Notes: generated from the sequence alone by a model not told the origin. 64,000 nt of DNA from Micrococcales bacterium (GCA_016703125.1 JADJCR010000007.1:62001-126000); one strand, 5' to 3'; shown: positions 9,853 to 19,482, counted from the stretch's first letter. Translations and numbers: made by a program.

Positions 9853-10725
9853 ATGGAGATCTTGCGCACACCCGAGGACCGGTTCGACGACCTGCCGGAT
9901 TTCCCGTGGCAGCCGCAGTACGTCGACGTCAACGGGATGCGGATGGCGTACATCGACGAGGGCGAGGGCCAGACCGTTCTGTGCTTGCACGGTGAGCCGT
10001 CGTGGGGTTACCTCTACCGCAAGATGATCCCGGTCTTCCTGGCGGCGGGGATGCGGGTGGTGGCGCCGGACTGGCTCGGTTTCGGCCGCAGCGACAAGCC
10101 GGTGGCCGATGCCGACTACACCTGGGACTTCCACCACTCCTCGATGCTGCACTTCGTCGATGCGCTGGGTCTGGAGGACGTGACGCTGGTGGTGCAGGAC
10201 TGGGGCGGCGTGCTCGGGCTGACGCTGCCGGTGAGCCACCCGGATCTCGTGTCCCGCCTGCTCATCATGAACACGGGCCTGGGGGTGGGGTCCAGGCCCA
10301 CCGAGGGGTTCCTCGCCTGGCGGGATTACGTGGCGAACACCCCGGACTTCAACGTCGGGGAGCTGATGGCCCGTTCGGAGCCCGGTCTGATGCCCGCCGA
10401 GGTGGCCGCGTACGACGCGCCGTTCCCCGACTCCCGCTACAAGGCCGGGGTGCGGCGGTTCCCGATGCTGGTGCCGATCAGTGAGGACATGGCCGGGGTC
10501 GAGGTGTCACGGGCCGCGGCGGTCTGGTGGGCCACGCAGTTCAGCGGGCAGTCGTTCATGGCGATCGGGACGAAGGACCCCGTGCTCGGGGAGCCGGTGA
10601 TGCAGCGGATGCGCCAGATCATCAAGGGCTGCCCGGAGCCGATGCTGGTCGACGCCGGGCACTTCGTGCAGGAGCACGGGGAACCGATCGCGCGGGCGGC
10701 GCTGGAGGCCTGGGGACTGCTCTAG
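9853..10725 (+). CDS. Haloalkane dehalogenase, DhlA-like subfamily
   Basis: A 290-residue alpha/beta-hydrolase that would cleave carbon-halogen bonds to an alcohol and halide. The nucleophile elbow VVQDWGGVLGLTLP holds D116 and halide-binding W117. The oxyanion segment is HGEPSWGYLYRKM. The acid is D242 in GTKDPVLG and the base H270 in DAGHFVQEHGE. An acid placed after the cap domain, together with these loops, matches the HLD-I group of DhlA. All catalytic residues are present. It begins 31 bases after the broken MDR gene on the same strand, possibly one transcript. Natural substrate unknown. Confidence 0.9.
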   Translation: MEILRTPEDRFDDLPDFPWQPQYVDVNGMRMAYIDEGEGQTVLCLHGEPSWGYLYRKMIPVFLAAGMRVVAPDWLGFGRSDKPVADADYTWDFHHSSMLHFVDALGLEDVTLVVQDWGGVLGLTLPVSHPDLVSRLLIMNTGLGVGSRPTEGFLAWRDYVANTPDFNVGELMARSEPGLMPAEVAAYDAPFPDSRYKAGVRRFPMLVPISEDMAGVEVSRAAAVWWATQFSGQSFMAIGTKDPVLGEPVMQRMRQIIKGCPEPMLVDAGHFVQEHGEPIARAALEAWGLL

Positions 10726-10734
10726 CCCCGGTCT

Positions 10735-11487
10735 CTACCGGTACTCCGGGTTCGGGTGGTCGGGCACCGTCAGGTCCCAGTTGCGGGTGTCGTTGCCGTG
10801 CGAGGGGATGCCGCCGGCGTCCTTCACGGCCCGCGCCATGTGCAGCAGGTTCCAGGTCATGAACACCGTGTTGCGGGTGGTCCAGTGGTTGTGGGCCCCC
10901 TGGTTGTCGTCGAGGTAGCTCGGGCCGGGGCCCGCCTCCCCGTTCCAGTAGGCGTCGGCCTGCGGCGGTATCAGCAGACCGATGTGGCTCAACGCGTAGA
11001 GCATCTGCGCGGCGCAGTGCTTCCCCCCGTCCTCGTTGCCGGTGATCAGCACGCCGCCGACCTTGCCGTAGTACGACCACTGGCCCTTCTCGTTGACGTC
11101 GCCGGACCATCCGTACAGCCGCTCGATCGCCAACCGGGTCGTCGAGGACTGGTCGCCCAGCCAGATCGGCGTGGCCAGCACGACGATGTCCGCGGGCTCG
11201 ATGAGTTCGCGGTAGATGCCCGGGAAGTCGTCGCGCTCCCAGCCGTGCTCGCGCATGTCCGGCTGGACCCCGGGAGGGATCACGTGGTCGACGGTCCGGA
11301 CGGTGTCGGTGCGCGCGCCCACCCCTTCGAGGATGTGGCGGCTGACGGCGATCAGTCCCTCAGTGTTGCTGGTCTCCGGGGACCGTTTGAGGGTGCCGTT
11401 GAGGTACACAGCACGCAGGTCGCTGAAGTCGGTGGTGTTGGCGGCGATCTCGGAATCGATGAACGCCTGGACGTCGGCGGGGAGCAT
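10735..11487 (-). CDS. Flavodoxin-family NAD(P)H reductase
   Basis: A 250-residue protein of the flavodoxin/NADPH-dependent FMN reductase fold. LRAVYLNGTLKRSPETSNTE is the phosphate-binding loop for FMN, and DIVVLATPIWLGDQSS is the second flavin loop. The C-terminal part is longer than in small FMN reductases. It lies 10 bases downstream of the PPOX protein gene on the same strand, so WS/DGAT, PPOX and this reductase look like one operon. Probable FMN-dependent reductase; partner unknown. Confidence 0.8.
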   Translation of the reverse strand: MLPADVQAFIDSEIAANTTDFSDLRAVYLNGTLKRSPETSNTEGLIAVSRHILEGVGARTDTVRTVDHVIPPGVQPDMREHGWERDDFPGIYRELIEPADIVVLATPIWLGDQSSTTRLAIERLYGWSGDVNEKGQWSYYGKVGGVLITGNEDGGKHCAAQMLYALSHIGLLIPPQADAYWNGEAGPGPSYLDDNQGAHNHWTTRNTVFMTWNLLHMARAVKDAGGIPSHGNDTRNWDLTVPDHPNPEYR

Positions 11488-11497
11488 GGGCGGAAGT

Positions 11498-11935
11498 CTA
11501 GGCGCGGTACATGGTCTGGGTCACGCGCCCGGGTCGCCACAACCGGATCCGCAACCGTGGCGGCTTCTCATCGGTCAGGCCGGTGTGGACCGCCGAGGTG
11601 AGGTCGATGCGGAACCGCACGGCGTGCGGCGGGTAGTCCGGTGGCGCGGGCACCTCGACGGCGACTCCGGACAGTTTCGCCTCACCCGCCCACGCGCCGT
11701 CGGGGCCCGGGTCGCGGGTCGGGCTGTGGACGGCCACCCGCGGGTCGCGCCGCAGGTCCAGCGTCTTGCGGGCGTCCGCGGCGGTGCCGAAGAAGATCCC
11801 GTCGTCGGTGAACTCCACCTCCGTGCCGCTGATCCGCGGTGCCCCGTCGGCGCGCAGCGTGGCCATGGTGCAGTGCTTGCCGACCGCGAACGCCGCGCGG
11901 ACCAGTTCCGCCAGCTCCGGGTCGTCATTGAACAT
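11498..11935 (-). CDS. PPOX-family flavin/F420-binding protein
   Basis: A 145-residue split-barrel protein of the pyridoxamine 5'-phosphate oxidase superfamily. Visible motifs are CTMATLRADGAPRISGTEVE, the first two strands, and TLDLRRDPRVAVHS, the cofactor-binding turn. Actinobacterial members bind FMN, heme or F420; which applies here is not decided by sequence. The ATG at 11935 overlaps the end of the upstream acyltransferase gene by 11 bases, so the two are translationally coupled. Confidence 0.82.
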   Translation of the reverse strand: MFNDDPELAELVRAAFAVGKHCTMATLRADGAPRISGTEVEFTDDGIFFGTAADARKTLDLRRDPRVAVHSPTRDPGPDGAWAGEAKLSGVAVEVPAPPDYPPHAVRFRIDLTSAVHTGLTDEKPPRLRIRLWRPGRVTQTMYRA

Positions 11936-13334
11936 CCAGGACCTCCGCCTGCAATTCCTCGATCGACTCCAGGAAGAAGTCGAGGATCCGCTCGGGGTCC
12001 TCGGTGATGCCGGTGTCGGAGTGCACGGAGAAGTTCAGTCTCCCGTTCAGCGTGTAGATGCCGAACGACAGGTTCATGTTCCCGCTCAAGCCCCCCATGC
12101 CCCAGCTGCCGAGCACCTCGCCGCCGGCGACGTAGATCGGATGGCGCGGACCGGGGACGTTGGTGGTCACGCCGATCGAGTGCTCCTGGGTGACCTTGTG
12201 CAGCAGTCGTTCGACGTCCGGGGTCATCAGCGAAGAGACCGAGATCAAACCGAACGACACGACCGGCATCGGCGACTCCTTGAGGTCGTCGAGCCGACGG
12301 CTGATCTCCTGCAGCTGTTCCACGGCGTCCTCGATGCTCACCGGCAGCAGGACCGGGATGAGGCCGAAGCGGTTGCCCAGGGTGCGCGGCAGGTCCGCAT
12401 CGGGCCGGCGCAGGCTGATCGGCACCGCGGTGAAAAGGTCCTCGACGGTCAGGGCGTCCTTCTCGACGAGGTACTTGCGCAGGGCGTTGGTGAGCACGGC
12501 GAGCAGCACGTCGTTGATCGTCGTGCCGGTCGCGCGGCCGATGTCCTTGATGGGCTGCAGGTCCACCGGCTCGATCCAGTCGACCTTCTTCTCGCCGCTG
12601 ACCGGCCCGTGCAGGATGGTCTTCCCGGGCCGCGGTGCGAACAGGAACTCCACGGCGTTCTTCGACACCTCGGCGGTGTCCTCCGCCACACCCAGGATGC
12701 CGGTGCCGAACTCGATGAACCGCTTGGGGTACAACGCGACCGACAGCGTCTCCTGCACGAACTCCACCGGGTTGCGCACGACGTCCACCACCGGGGAGGC
12801 CACCTTGCCGACCAAGTCGCGCTTGCGGCGCCGGGGTTTGTCCACCGTGACCGGCCGTTGCACGGTCTCGGTGTCGTCGCACAGGCTGAGCACCAGCCGG
12901 ACCAGGGCCCAGCCGTCGGCGATGCTGTGCTGGATGCGGCTGTGGACGGCCGTGGTGTTCCCGCGGTAACCCTGGATCACGTACATCTTCCACAGCGGCC
13001 GGTCACGGTCGAGCAGTTGCGAGCGCTGCTGCGAGACCAGTTCGGCCAACTCCTCCTTCGTCCCCGTCTGCAGGTGCAGCACCTCGACGTGGTGGGCGAT
13101 GTCGAAGTCCGGGTCGTCCTCCCAGTGCGGGAGGTACACCGGGTTGCGGGAGGGCCGCAAGCGCTGGCTGAACGTCGGGTACTTGTCGACGATGCGTTCC
13201 TGCACGATCGTGGCGAACACCTCGGGATCGATCTCGCGGTCCAGCCACATCAGTGAGGAGACGGTCTGGTTGTTCTTCTCCCACTCGCTGTAGAGCCAGG
13301 CTGCGTCGGCGGGGGACAGTCTGCGTTCGGCCAC
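11925..13334 (-). CDS. Wax ester synthase/diacylglycerol acyltransferase (WS/DGAT)
   Basis: A 469-residue protein starting at GTG 13334 (VAERRLSPADAAWLYSE), the usual WS/DGAT opening and length. It would transfer acyl chains from acyl-CoA to diacylglycerol or fatty alcohol for storage lipid. The active-site motif HHxxxDG appears as QHSIADG at residues 135-141: the second His, likely catalytic, and DG are kept, the first His is Gln, a known variant. The ND-type motif region GTTINDVLLAVL and the C-terminal TNVPGPRHPIYVAG are present. It heads an operon with the PPOX and flavodoxin-like genes and is divergent from the MoxR gene across a region with two palindromes. Confidence 0.88.
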   Translation of the reverse strand: MAERRLSPADAAWLYSEWEKNNQTVSSLMWLDREIDPEVFATIVQERIVDKYPTFSQRLRPSRNPVYLPHWEDDPDFDIAHHVEVLHLQTGTKEELAELVSQQRSQLLDRDRPLWKMYVIQGYRGNTTAVHSRIQHSIADGWALVRLVLSLCDDTETVQRPVTVDKPRRRKRDLVGKVASPVVDVVRNPVEFVQETLSVALYPKRFIEFGTGILGVAEDTAEVSKNAVEFLFAPRPGKTILHGPVSGEKKVDWIEPVDLQPIKDIGRATGTTINDVLLAVLTNALRKYLVEKDALTVEDLFTAVPISLRRPDADLPRTLGNRFGLIPVLLPVSIEDAVEQLQEISRRLDDLKESPMPVVSFGLISVSSLMTPDVERLLHKVTQEHSIGVTTNVPGPRHPIYVAGGEVLGSWGMGGLSGNMNLSFGIYTLNGRLNFSVHSDTGITEDPERILDFFLESIEELQAEVLDVQ

Positions 13335-13443
13335 GCAGACGAGTCTAGGTCTCTGGACAGGATCGCCGCCGAGTGAACAGATCCCGACGACGAGCAATGG
13401 GGAGTCCGGCCTGACCGGCGTCTTCGAGGGGGTGTCCCGCGCG

Positions 13444-13494
13444 CCACAACTGGGCGACGAACGCCCCACACGGCCGGAATTCGCCCAGTTGTGG
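13444..13494. repeat. Inverted repeat with 14-bp perfect arms
   Basis: CCACAACTGGGCGA at 13444-13457 is matched by its exact reverse complement at 13481-13494, with a 23-base spacer. It lies between two divergent gene starts, so a terminator role is unlikely. An operator or a REP-like element is more plausible. Confidence 0.75.
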
Positions 13495-13538
13495 GCCTGA
13501 AATGCCCTTTGTGCGGCATCTTGGCCCACGTTTCGGCA

Positions 13539-13579
13539 CCACAAGTGGGCGCCTGCAGACCCGCCGCGCCCACTTGTGG
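13539..13579. repeat. Second inverted repeat with 13-bp arms, related to the first
   Basis: CCACAAGTGGGCG at 13539-13551 pairs perfectly with CGCCCACTTGTGG at 13567-13579 across 15 bases. Its arm differs from that of the repeat at 13444 by one base, so the two palindromes form a tandem pair 50 bases upstream of the MoxR start. Confidence 0.72.
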
Positions 13580-13628
13580 CGGCGACCGCCCCGGAACCGT
13601 CTGCCTCGGCCAGCCGTACCCTGAATCC

Positions 13629-14444
13629 GTGGAGTTCACCGGCACCCAGGCGTATCTGACCAACCCCGCGCTCGAGGCGGCCGTGCGCTGCGCCTTGGTG
13701 CTGGAGAAACCCCTGCTGGTGCGCGGTGAGCCCGGGACGGGGAAGACCTTGCTGGCCGAGGCGGTCGGGCAGGCGCTCGGGATGCCCCTGATCACCTGGC
13801 ACGTCAAGAGCACCACCCGCGCGCAGGAGGGGCTCTACCACTACGACACGGTCCAGCGGCTCTACGATTCCCGCTTCGGCGACCACGACGTGCGCGACAT
13901 CCGCGAGTACATCCACATGGGTGCGCTGGGCCGGGCCTTCCAGTCGCCGGAACGCGTGGTCCTGCTGATCGACGAGATCGACAAGGCCGATATCGATTTC
14001 CCCAACGACCTGCTGCACGAACTCGACCGGATGCGGTTCACCGTGATGGAGACCGGTGACGAGGTCGCAGCCGCGCACCGCCCCGTGGTCATCATCACGA
14101 GCAACGCCGAGAAGGAACTGCCCGACGCGTTCCTGCGCCGATGCATCTTCCACTACATCGACTTCCCGGACCGCGAGCTCATGAGCCGCATCGTCGAGGT
14201 GCATCACCCGGGCCTGGATCAGCAACTGCTCGAGCAGGCGCTGACAGCCTTCTTCGCTGTGCGCGGCATGGACCGCATCCGCAAGCCACCGAGCACCAGC
14301 GAACTCGTGGACTGGATCGCGATGCTGCAGGCCACCGGTGTGGACGAGGTGGCACTCGGCGACGACATGCCGTTCCTCGGCACGCTGCTGAAGAAGGAGC
14401 AGGACATCGAGGCGTTCCACGCACGGTCCACCCGGCGGTACTGA
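13629..14444 (+). CDS. MoxR-family AAA+ ATPase
   Basis: A 271-residue AAA+ ATPase of the MoxR type, which acts as a chaperone for maturing metalloenzymes together with a VWA-domain partner. Walker A is GEPGTGKT (residues 33-40) and Walker B VLLIDEIDKAD (about 111-121). Sensor-like VVIITSNAEKELPDAFLRRC follows with an arginine-finger-like RRC. GTG 13629 was taken as the start because homology begins at EFTGTQAYLTNPALE. Its TGA overlaps the ATG of the VWA gene by one base (TGATG), the usual coupling for this pair. Client enzyme unknown. Confidence 0.88.
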   Translation: MEFTGTQAYLTNPALEAAVRCALVLEKPLLVRGEPGTGKTLLAEAVGQALGMPLITWHVKSTTRAQEGLYHYDTVQRLYDSRFGDHDVRDIREYIHMGALGRAFQSPERVVLLIDEIDKADIDFPNDLLHELDRMRFTVMETGDEVAAAHRPVVIITSNAEKELPDAFLRRCIFHYIDFPDRELMSRIVEVHHPGLDQQLLEQALTAFFAVRGMDRIRKPPSTSELVDWIAMLQATGVDEVALGDDMPFLGTLLKKEQDIEAFHARSTRRY

Positions 14445-15613
14445 TGTTCTTCCTCGGCCTGCTGTACCGGCTGCGTGACCAGGACGTCGCTGTCGGGGTC
14501 ACCGAGGCGCTGGCCCTGTCCGCGGCGCTGAAGGCCGGCGCCCACGACGACACGGTCCGCGGCTTCTACTACGCCGCTCGCGTCACATTGATCCACCACG
14601 AGGGTCACCTTGACGCCTTCGACCGCGCGTTCCTCGCCGAGTACGGCAACCTCGACTGGGACACCTCCCTGACCGAGCAACTGCGCGAGTGGCTCGACGA
14701 GCAGAACACCCGCCTCAGCGAGAGCAGCGACGAGGAGCCCGACTTCGCCGGGTTGCTCGAGATGTTTGAGCAGCGCAAGCGCGAGCAGACCGAGCGCCAC
14801 GACGGCGGGCCGCACTGGATAGGCACCGGGGGCAAGTCCCCGCTGGGCCAGGGCGGCTCTGCGCTGCAGGGCGTGAGCACGGGCAGTTCCGGCGGCGGGC
14901 GGGCGGCGATCCGCATCGCGGACATGCGCTCCTACCGTCCGTACCGCTCCGACGTGACCCTGGACATCCGGCAGATGGAGGTGGCGCTGCGGCGGCTGCG
15001 GGCGTTCGTGCGCGAGGGGGCGCAGGTCGAGCTCGACATCGACGCGACCATCGATGAGACCGCGCGCAACGCCGGCGAAATCGAGGTCGTCACCCGCCCG
15101 CCGAGCAAACCCAACACCCACGTGGTCCTCATGATCGACGTCGGCGGGTCGATGTTCCCCTACTCGACCTTGATGAGCCAGTTGTTCAGCGCCACGAAGA
15201 AGGCCACGCATTTCAAAGAACTACGGACCTACTACTTCCACAACTGCGTCTACGGCAAGGTCTACGGGACCGAACGCTTCACCGAGCCCACGTGGGTGCA
15301 CGACCTGCTGCGCGAATGCGGGCCGCACTACAAGCTGATCATGGTCGGCGACGCGTTCATGGCACCCTACGAACTCGGACAGGCGGGGCCATGGAGCGCG
15401 ACCGACTCCTCCCGGGTGCCGGGCCTGGAGTGGCTGCACATCCTGGCTGACCACTTCCGCGATTCCTGCTGGCTCAACCCGGAGCCCCTGAGCCGCTGGA
15501 ACGGGACCACCATCGAGGACATCGGCCGGGTCTTCGAGATGTTCCCGTTGACGACGGAGGGGTTGACCGAGGCGATGGCGCACCTGAACCGGGGGACCCC
15601 GCAGCGCCGCTGA
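14444..15613 (+). CDS. CoxE-like VWA-domain protein
   Basis: A 389-residue partner of the MoxR ATPase, resembling CoxE-type proteins. The C-terminal half is a von Willebrand A domain with the metal site HVVLMIDVGGSMFPYS (DxGxS). The middle has a low-complexity linker and a polar region RRLRAFVREGAQVELDID seen in this family. The ATG at 14444 overlaps the MoxR stop. Together the two probably insert or activate a metal centre in an enzyme encoded elsewhere; no client is adjacent. Confidence 0.87.
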   Translation: MFFLGLLYRLRDQDVAVGVTEALALSAALKAGAHDDTVRGFYYAARVTLIHHEGHLDAFDRAFLAEYGNLDWDTSLTEQLREWLDEQNTRLSESSDEEPDFAGLLEMFEQRKREQTERHDGGPHWIGTGGKSPLGQGGSALQGVSTGSSGGGRAAIRIADMRSYRPYRSDVTLDIRQMEVALRRLRAFVREGAQVELDIDATIDETARNAGEIEVVTRPPSKPNTHVVLMIDVGGSMFPYSTLMSQLFSATKKATHFKELRTYYFHNCVYGKVYGTERFTEPTWVHDLLRECGPHYKLIMVGDAFMAPYELGQAGPWSATDSSRVPGLEWLHILADHFRDSCWLNPEPLSRWNGTTIEDIGRVFEMFPLTTEGLTEAMAHLNRGTPQRR

Positions 15614-15676
15614 TCCCGGGCTGAGCGGCGCAGATGCTGACCAATCGGACCTGACTGCCGGGCTCCGCAGGGTCTA

Positions 15677-16868
15677 GTGTTGACCACCTGTGCCGGCAAT
15701 GGCCAACTCGGTGACGGGTCGACAACCGGCAGCCCCACGCCCATCCCGGTCGACGTCTCGGGTGTGCTCAGCGGGAAGGAGGTGACCACCATCAGAGCCG
15801 GCGGCGGCCACACCTGCGTGGTGGCAGCATCCCGGGCGTACTGCTGGGGATGGAACGCCTTCGGGCAGATCGGTGACGGCACTATCGCGGCCTCGATGCC
15901 GCTGCCCACGGCGGTGGACACCTCCGGCGTGCTGGACGGGAAGAACGTCACAGCGGTCCGGGTGGGTGCCTATCACACCTGCGCGCTGGCCGACGGGGAG
16001 GCGTTCTGTTGGGGCGAGAACGTCGACGGTCAGTTGGGGGATGGCACAACCACAGACAGCAAGTCCCCGTCCCGGTCACCACTGCGGGGGCGTTGGCGGG
16101 TAAGACGGTGGGCGGCATCACCGTTGGCAACTCGCACGCCTGCGTTCTGGCGGACTCCGAACTCCTCTGTTGGGGGCGCAACAGTTTCGGCCAACTCGGA
16201 GACGACTCGACAACCATGAAGTCGACACCGACCCCAGTGGACACCTCCGGTGTTCTCGCCGGGAAGGCGCCCAGGACATTCAGCGCCGGGTTCATGCATG
16301 TGATGTTCGTGGCGGCCCAGGTGCCGACCGCTCCCCGTACCGTGGTCGCCGCGACAGGCGCGAGCGAGGTCACTGTGATGTGGCAGCCCCGAAAAACGAT
16401 GGTGGGCGCGTGATCACGGGTTATCGCGTGTCCGGCGCTGGTGCCTGCGAGACGACCGGCCTGTCGTGCACGGTGGCGGGGTTGGCGCCGGGTGACTACA
16501 TGTTCAGTGTGGTAGCGCGCAATGAGATCGGGGATTCGACCGCGGCGACCGTGACCGCGACGGTTCCTGCAGAGCTTGTGCCGCCGGTGGCCAAGTCGAA
16601 GCAGTCGTTCTCCGCGCCGAAGCGCATCAAGAACCGCGGCGTCACGGTGATCGTGAAGAAGGCCGCGAAGACGGACGCCGGTCAACCGGTGACCACCAAG
16701 GTGACGAAGAAGGGCAACGTCAAGGTGATCCGCAAGAAGGGCGCGATCAAACTCCGCACCTTCGGGAAGAAGGGGTGGCGGGTGACCGTGACCCAGGCCG
16801 CGCCCGGTACCGATACGCATGAGCCGTTCAGCCAGCGCGTGGTCTACGTGAACGGGAGACGCCGCTAG
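15677..16868 (+). pseudogene. RCC1-repeat/fibronectin III secreted protein, 5'-truncated with two frameshifts
   Basis: Three frames join into one protein. RCC1-type repeats run from 15690 (GNGQLGDGSTTG, later HTCALADGEAFCWGENVDGQ). The frame is broken at the C run 16065-16068, where one more C restores PVPVTTAGALAGKTVG, and again at 16387-16390, where one more C restores the join to GGRVITGYRVSG. A fibronectin III-like domain and a lysine-rich tail end at 16868. No signal peptide or earlier repeats precede 15677, so the 5' end is missing as well. Function unknown; RCC1 repeats form a beta-propeller. Confidence 0.65.
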
Positions 16869-16960
16869 CCCGCGCCGCCGAGCGCAACACGACACTCGTC
16901 CCGGCACGAGCCCCACAGAACCGGTCCCGCCCGCCGCCGGAGCCCAAGTACGGTGAGCCC

Positions 16961-18265
16961 ATGAAGACCGCATGTGTGATCGGGGCGGGGGCGGCGGGTC
17001 TGGCGACCGGCAAGGCCCTCGCCGACCGTGGAATCAAATTCGACTGGTTCGAGAAGGGCAGCTACGTCGGGGGGCTGTGGCAGATCGACAACGACAACGG
17101 GGGCGCCGCGGCCTACCACTCGCTGCACCTGAACTCCAGCCGCCCGCGCACCGAGTACCCGAGCTTCCCGATGCCCGAGGACTGGGCCGACTACCCGCCG
17201 TACTACCAGGTCGCGCAGTACTTCGAGGACTTCGCCGACCACTTCGGCCTGCGTGAGCGGATCACGTTCAACACCGAGGTCACCAACGTGGAGCCGGTCG
17301 ACGACTACTGGCGCGTTACCACCTCCGACGGCGAGACCCGTGATTACAAGAACGTCCTGGTCGCCAACGGACACCACTCCAGCCCCAAGACCCCGCACTT
17401 CGAGGGGACATTCACCGGGGAGTCCTTCCACGCCCACGACTACCGGGACCTGTCGGTGTTCGCCGGCAAGCGGGTGCTCGTCATCGGGGTGGGCAACTCC
17501 GGCATGGACATCGCCTGCGACGCCGCCCGCAACGCCGATGCGGTCTACCTGTCCACGCGTCACGGCGTGCACGTCATCCCGAAGTACGCGCTGGGCAAGC
17601 CAGTGGACCAGCTCAGCTCGCCGCTGATGGCCTACATCCCCTTCCCGGTGGAGCGGCTGGCGTACGAGGCGATCGTGCGTGTGGCCACCGGCCGCCCGCA
17701 GGACCGCGGCCTGCCCAAGCCGGACCACAAGCTGCTCGGCGCGCACCCCACCGTGTCTGCCGAGCTCTACGACCGGGTCGGCCACGGCGACATCACCATG
17801 AAGCCCGACATCGAGCGTTTCGACGGGGAGAAGGTCGAGTTCGTCGACGGGACGGCCGAGGCCGTGGACCTGGTCGTCTACGCCACGGGCTACAACATCA
17901 CGCTGCCGTTCCTCGACCCGTCGGTCTACAGCGCCGAGCAGAACAAGATGCCGTTGTACCTGCGCATCGTGCCGCCGGACCGCCCTGGCCTGTACTTCAT
18001 GGGGTTCATCCAGACCGTCGGGTCCGGCATCCCGCTGACGGAGTACCAGGCCGAGTGGGTCGGCGACCTCATCACCGGCGAGGTCCCGATGCCCTCGCGC
18101 GACGAGATGCGCAAGTGGATCGACAACGACCAGAAGGCGATGGCCAAGCGCTACCTGCGCTCCGAGCGCCACACCATGCAGGTGGACTACTGGCGTTACA
18201 TCAAGACCATGAAGGAAGCCCGCGGCAAGGGCGGCCTGCTCAGCAAGATCCCGGGTCTGCGGTGA
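16961..18265 (+). CDS. Flavin-containing monooxygenase
   Basis: A 434-residue flavoprotein of the FMO/Baeyer-Villiger group, oxygenating a soft nucleophile or ketone with FAD and NADPH. The FAD loop is VIGAGAAGLATGKA (from residue 7) and the NADPH loop VIGVGNSGMDIACDA. Between them lies the FMO signature FEGTFTGESFHAHDYRD (FxGxxxHxxxYR). VVYATGYN is the conserved ATG-type segment. Its end overlaps the GTG start of the next dehydrogenase (GTGA), so both are made from one transcript. Substrate not deducible. Confidence 0.88.
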   Translation: MKTACVIGAGAAGLATGKALADRGIKFDWFEKGSYVGGLWQIDNDNGGAAAYHSLHLNSSRPRTEYPSFPMPEDWADYPPYYQVAQYFEDFADHFGLRERITFNTEVTNVEPVDDYWRVTTSDGETRDYKNVLVANGHHSSPKTPHFEGTFTGESFHAHDYRDLSVFAGKRVLVIGVGNSGMDIACDAARNADAVYLSTRHGVHVIPKYALGKPVDQLSSPLMAYIPFPVERLAYEAIVRVATGRPQDRGLPKPDHKLLGAHPTVSAELYDRVGHGDITMKPDIERFDGEKVEFVDGTAEAVDLVVYATGYNITLPFLDPSVYSAEQNKMPLYLRIVPPDRPGLYFMGFIQTVGSGIPLTEYQAEWVGDLITGEVPMPSRDEMRKWIDNDQKAMAKRYLRSERHTMQVDYWRYIKTMKEARGKGGLLSKIPGLR

Positions 18266-19482
18266 AGGCGGTCCTGGCCGACCTGTCCACGCCGCGGTAC
18301 CTCTGGACCGCGGCAGCCGGCAAGGTCAAGCACGACGCGGGCTGGGGTCCCGGCGGGCTGATGCGCCTGGCCGATGTGCCGGAGCCGGCATTGCCCAAGG
18401 GTGATGGCTGGCTGCGGATCAAGCCCGAACTCAGCGGTATCTGCGGCAGTGACGTGGGCCTGGCGCACGCGAAGTCCTCGTTCGTGATGTCCGCGTTCTA
18501 CGCCGAACCGAAGGCCATCCCCGGCCATGAGATCGTCGGGGTGGTCACTGAGGGGGCGCTGGAGGGGCAGCGGGTCGTCCTCGACCCGATCCTGTCCTGC
18601 GTGCATCGCGGTTTCGAGCCGTGCCGCACCTGCCGGGAGGGCCGGCCGTACGCCTGCGAGCGGTTCGACGAGCCCGGCATCACCGGCTGCCACGCACCCG
18701 GACAGGGGTTCTCCGACACCATCGGCGGCGGCTGGGGGGAGTCGCTGGTGGCCCACGAAACGCAGTGCTTCGGCATCGGGGACGTGCCCTCGCGACGGGC
18801 GGTGCTGGCCGAGCCGGCGTCGATCGGGCTGCACGCGGCGTTGCAGTGGCAGCGGACCGGCGACCGGGTGGTCGTCATCGGCCCGGGCACGATCGGACTG
18901 CTGGTCACCGCCGCCCTGCGAATGCTGCACCCGGACCTGGACATCGCCATGGTCAGCCCGGGGGACTTCGGTTCGGCGAAGGCGACCGACGCCGGCGCGA
19001 CCCGGATCCTGCCGACCGGGGCGGCGGCGGTGGAGGCACTCGCGGCCAGCGACGGCGGCCGGGTGGTGCGCCCGCGCATGACGAAGATCCCGATCCTCGA
19101 GCAGGGGGTGGATGCGGTGTTCGACTGCGTGGGTTACCCGGACACCATCGACCTGTCGCTGCACCTGTTGCGGCCCGGCGGCATGCTCGTGCTGGTCGGC
19201 GCGGCGGGCAAGCAGAGCGTCGACTGGAGCCTGGTGTGGAGCCGGGAACTCACAGTGCAGGGGACCATCAACTCCGGCCCGGAACCGTCTTTGGCAGGCA
19301 AGCGGACCATGGCTCAGGTGGCCGAGTGGCTGGCCGACCCCGGCTACCGGGTGGACGGGCTGGTGACCCACCAGTACGACCTCGACGAGTGGCAGCAGGG
19401 GTTGAGCACGGCGTCGGCCGGGCCGGGTGCGCAGGCGGTGAAGGTCACGCTGCGGCCCAACGCCGACGTACCGCTGGTGTAG
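18262..19482 (+). CDS. Zinc-dependent medium-chain dehydrogenase
   Basis: A 406-residue MDR protein starting at GTG 18262, which overlaps the monooxygenase stop. Catalytic zinc ligands are in GICGSDVGL and PGHEIVG. Structural zinc cysteines occur in CVHRGFEPCRTCREG with a further Cys in YACERF. The coenzyme loop is VIGPGTIGLLV. Cells of this type use such enzymes on alcohols, polyols or threonine. The overlap with the monooxygenase suggests that it acts on the same compound, perhaps making or using a ketone; that is inference. Confidence 0.86.
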   Translation: MKAVLADLSTPRYLWTAAAGKVKHDAGWGPGGLMRLADVPEPALPKGDGWLRIKPELSGICGSDVGLAHAKSSFVMSAFYAEPKAIPGHEIVGVVTEGALEGQRVVLDPILSCVHRGFEPCRTCREGRPYACERFDEPGITGCHAPGQGFSDTIGGGWGESLVAHETQCFGIGDVPSRRAVLAEPASIGLHAALQWQRTGDRVVVIGPGTIGLLVTAALRMLHPDLDIAMVSPGDFGSAKATDAGATRILPTGAAAVEALAASDGGRVVRPRMTKIPILEQGVDAVFDCVGYPDTIDLSLHLLRPGGMLVLVGAAGKQSVDWSLVWSRELTVQGTINSGPEPSLAGKRTMAQVAEWLADPGYRVDGLVTHQYDLDEWQQGLSTASAGPGAQAVKVTLRPNADVPLV

